This document shows, piece after piece, positions 61,874 to 64,000 of a stretch of 64,000 nucleotides of DNA. Every line of letters starts with the position of its first letter. Within the stretch, counting starts at the first letter, position 1. The position numbers and the translations under genes were made by a program. The DNA is from an uncultured Steroidobacter sp. (GTDB taxonomy: Bacteria > Pseudomonadota > Gammaproteobacteria > Steroidobacterales > Steroidobacteraceae). The notes below the pieces were generated by a model that searched no databases, had not been told where the DNA came from, and saw only the letters and a program-made list of their open reading frames with translations. Location: contig NZ_CALFXI010000061.1 in the NCBI RefSeq assembly GCF_937958065.1, forward strand, positions 79,865-143,864, written 5' to 3'.

Positions 61874-63762
61874 GCGCGTACCTCGGAAATGACGATGCGG
61901 GGTGCCGCCACCAGCAGCACGGCGCATTGCGCCTGAATGCGCCAGGCGCCACATCCGTGGTCGGCGGCCGGCTCGTATGCACCCAATCCTCCATACTCGG
62001 GGGCTTCACTGTTCCATCTCATCTGCCAGCCATTGCCGGGCGGCGGCGCGACCAGCGGCTCGGCGATGGACCCGGCAGCCAGCTCCCGATCCAGGTTCAC
62101 GATCAGCAGACGATCGCCATGCTCGGCATCGAACCAGCGCAGCACGAAGCTGTGCTCGCTCAGGGTGGCGCCATCGATGCTGGCGAGGTCCTGTCGTGAG
62201 ATCACCGGATCGCCGCTGCGCAGCCGTAACAGGTCGCGGTGCAGGCTCAGCATGTGTCCGTTGCGAGCGCATTCGGTCCAGTCGAGCTTGGAGTCTGAAA
62301 AAGTCCGCTCGGCGCCCGGATCCGGAATCGATGCCTGCAATCGCGGATCCGCGTAGGCACGAAACTGGCCGACGAATTCGCGGCGGCCGGCATGCACCTC
62401 GCGCGAAAGCTTTGCTGTGTGGTCGGCGAAGAAAGTAAATGTGGTCGATGCGCCGAACTCCTGTCCCATGAATAACAGCGGTGTCTGCGGAGCGAGTAAC
62501 GTCAGTGCAGTCAGTGCTCGGTAGCGCGCGGCTGCCGAGTGGAGATGAATGCGTACCCCCGTGGCGGTGTTTCCAACCTGATCGTGGTTCTGCAGAAAGA
62601 TCACGCAGGCCGCGGCTTCACGATCACGCAGCGGCGAGCCGCGGCACTTTTTTTGCCACGAATACCATTGGCCCTGATAAAGAAACCCCCGGCGCACGCA
62701 CGAGACGAATTCCTGGGCGCGTCCGGTGTAGTCGTTGAAATAACCGTCACGGCTGCCTGTCAGAGCTACACGCGCGCTGTGGTGGAAGTCGTCGTTCCAC
62801 ATTGCATCGATGCCGAAACCGCCGGCATCGACCGGCAGCAGATGTTCGCTGCACTGAGGCTCGTTCTCCGCAATGAAAATGATGCGTCGAGGCTGGGCGA
62901 GCGCGCGGGCGCGCTGCGTCAGCTCGGCGAGCAGGTGAGTTCTGCTGGCATCGAAAATGGATTGCGTGGCATCGAGCCGGAAGCCGTCCAGATGAAACTC
63001 GCGGATCCAGTAGCACGCATTGCCGATGAGGAATTCGCGAGCGCCGGCGCTGTGTTCCTCGTCCAGGTTGAACGGCTCGCCCCAGTCGGTGCGATAACGC
63101 CGGCTGAAATAATGCGGACTGAAGCAGGGCAGATAATTGCCGTCCGGTCCGACATGGTTGTAGACGACGTCGAGTATGACGGCCAGGCCGAGTGCATGCG
63201 CGCGATCGACGAATCGTTTGAACGCCTCGTGATCGCCATACATATGATAGGGCGCATAGATCTGCACGCCGTCATAGCCCCAGTTCCAGCGGCCGGGACA
63301 CTCGGCGACCGGCATGACTTCCAGTACCGTGATGCCGAGCTCGCGCAGGTATTCGAGTTTTTCCGCGGCTGCATCGAACGTTCCTTCGGGCGTGAACGTG
63401 CCGATGTGCAATTCATAGATGACCTGTCGTTCGATGCCGATGCCGCGCCAGTTCGTATCCGTCCACGCGAATGCGCTCGGATCGACCAGCATCGATGGGC
63501 CATGCACGCCGCGCGGTTGAAACCGGGAGCAGGGATCGGGCCAGGGACCGGCGTCGTCCACTTTGTACTTATATAGCCGAGCCGATGTAGTCGCGATGCC
63601 GGAGAAGTAACCGCCGTCTTCGCGTGTGAGCGCGAACGACTGGTAATTTCCGCCTTCGAACACCACGTCGACGCGGCGCGCCTCGGGCGCCCAGACGCGA
63701 AAGCGTACGACACCATCCGAGCATACTGCGCCTAACAGTTCAGGATGCGGAGATGGCGACAT
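61870..63762 (-). CDS. treZ: Malto-oligosyltrehalose trehalohydrolase
   Basis: A 630-residue GH13 enzyme releasing trehalose from maltooligosyl-trehalose. An N-terminal CBM48-like domain spans about 10-100. In the catalytic barrel, ELHIGTFTPEGTFDAA is a TreZ hallmark, with nucleophile D264 (GFRLDAT), acid/base E299 (FIAENEP) and transition-state Asp D394 (QNHDQVGN). The C-terminal beta domain follows. The partner treY is not in the window, so it may lie beyond the tRNA or elsewhere. The 152 bp upstream to tRNA-Leu hold its promoter; no clear boxes were identified. Confidence 0.94.
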   Translation of the reverse strand: MSPSPHPELLGAVCSDGVVRFRVWAPEARRVDVVFEGGNYQSFALTREDGGYFSGIATTSARLYKYKVDDAGPWPDPCSRFQPRGVHGPSMLVDPSAFAWTDTNWRGIGIERQVIYELHIGTFTPEGTFDAAAEKLEYLRELGITVLEVMPVAECPGRWNWGYDGVQIYAPYHMYGDHEAFKRFVDRAHALGLAVILDVVYNHVGPDGNYLPCFSPHYFSRRYRTDWGEPFNLDEEHSAGAREFLIGNACYWIREFHLDGFRLDATQSIFDASRTHLLAELTQRARALAQPRRIIFIAENEPQCSEHLLPVDAGGFGIDAMWNDDFHHSARVALTGSRDGYFNDYTGRAQEFVSCVRRGFLYQGQWYSWQKKCRGSPLRDREAAACVIFLQNHDQVGNTATGVRIHLHSAAARYRALTALTLLAPQTPLLFMGQEFGASTTFTFFADHTAKLSREVHAGRREFVGQFRAYADPRLQASIPDPGAERTFSDSKLDWTECARNGHMLSLHRDLLRLRSGDPVISRQDLASIDGATLSEHSFVLRWFDAEHGDRLLIVNLDRELAAGSIAEPLVAPPPGNGWQMRWNSEAPEYGGLGAYEPAADHGCGAWRIQAQCAVLLVAAPRIVISEVRA

Positions 63763-63914
63763 GCGGGCCCTTCAGGCGAAGGTGATGACAACGGTGCCTG
63801 AGCACATGAAGTCAAACACCGGGCCGCCGGCGGGGTTCCGTCACTGTGAGGCAGCGTCACCGTCAATGCGGTACTATCGCTGCCTTCATGTTCGTTCTTC
63901 TAATCAGTGAGAGA

Positions 63915-63999
63915 TGGTGCCCAGGAGAGGACTCGAACCTCCACGGATCGCTCCACTGGTACCTGAAACCAGCGCGTCTACCAGTTCCGCCACCTGGGC
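63915..63999 (-). tRNA. tRNA-Leu (anticodon CAG)
   Basis: An 85-nt class II tRNA on minus with encoded CCA (63915-63917). The acceptor arm GCCCAGG/CCTGGGC is fully paired. The D-arm has GGCGGAACTGGTAGACGC, the Leu pattern. The anticodon stem CTGGT/ACCAG encloses TTCAGGT (anticodon CAG), followed by a long variable arm and GGTTCGAGTCC. It is complete, one base from the window end, and reads CUG codons. Confidence 0.96.
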
Positions 64000-64000
64000 A

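Overview
The window is a gene-dense, high-GC bacterial chromosome segment with housekeeping gene orders typical of Gammaproteobacteria. Examples are queG<>nnrD-tsaE-amiC-mutL-miaA-hfq-hflX-hflK-hflC-DUF2065-purA, pepA-holC divergent from lptF-lptG, pcnB-folK-kinase-panB-panC, and purMN<>DUF2066-CDP-alcohol transferase-hda. This mix suggests a Xanthomonadales/Nevskiales/Steroidobacteraceae-like lineage; that placement is inferred from gene order and not tested by any search. No prophage, transposase gene, CRISPR array or rRNA gene was seen. Two tRNA genes are present: Glu(CUC) and Leu(CAG).

Layout. 1-2.7 kb: a HEAT-type repeat gene cut by the window edge, divergent from mrp (Fe-S carrier), then dcd. 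2.7-8.6 kb: a membrane protein of unknown role, DUF3108, purN and purM on the minus strand, then DUF2066, a CDP-alcohol phosphatidyltransferase and hda on plus. 8.6-17 kb: DUF2069/wrbA, a small lipoprotein, acylphosphatase, a lytic transglycosylase, pssA, a family 4 uracil-DNA glycosylase overlapping rimI, an unrecognised membrane protein, prfC and a UMF1-type MFS transporter. 17-21 kb: a moxR-DUF58-tgpA (transglutaminase) operon. 21.3-29.2 kb: valS, a divergent SDR/LysR pair, a thioesterase, then holC and pepA. 29.3-32 kb: lptF-lptG-RDD. 32.5-37 kb: a Gld-like ABC cluster (ATPase, permease, GldG-like, DUF4340). 37-44 kb: a candidate small RNA, an Ala/Pro-rich protein, tRNA-Glu, pcnB-folK-kinase-panB-panC and queG. 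44-56 kb: the nnrD-to-purA superoperon, closed by a strong terminator. 56-64 kb: an RGG-like BON protein, a Cys-rich four-helix protein, an ABC exporter, a glycogen-debranching enzyme overlapping treZ, and tRNA-Leu.

The most unusual signal is intergenic. Four stretches (about 21.1, 26.6, 27.1 and 32.0 kb) are long inverted-repeat elements. Each has a terminal stem of 32-33 bp that ends inward in CCGGCA/TGCCGG (CCGGGCA/TGCCCGG in the fourth) and encloses a core rich in smaller hairpins. Two copies, lying in opposite orientation about 275 bp apart, have cores identical at 82 of 86 positions. Their outer stems differ, yet stay base-paired through six double compensatory changes. A degenerate tandem array of about 47 bp units abuts the fourth element. 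The pair of near-identical copies sits beside a roughly 3 kb segment that separates valS from pepA-holC, which are contiguous in many relatives.

A second unexplained locus is near 37.5 kb. A promoter-like sequence is flanked by three copies of a 9-mer and is followed about 170 nt later by a textbook intrinsic terminator with no convincing ORF between. It is a candidate small RNA.
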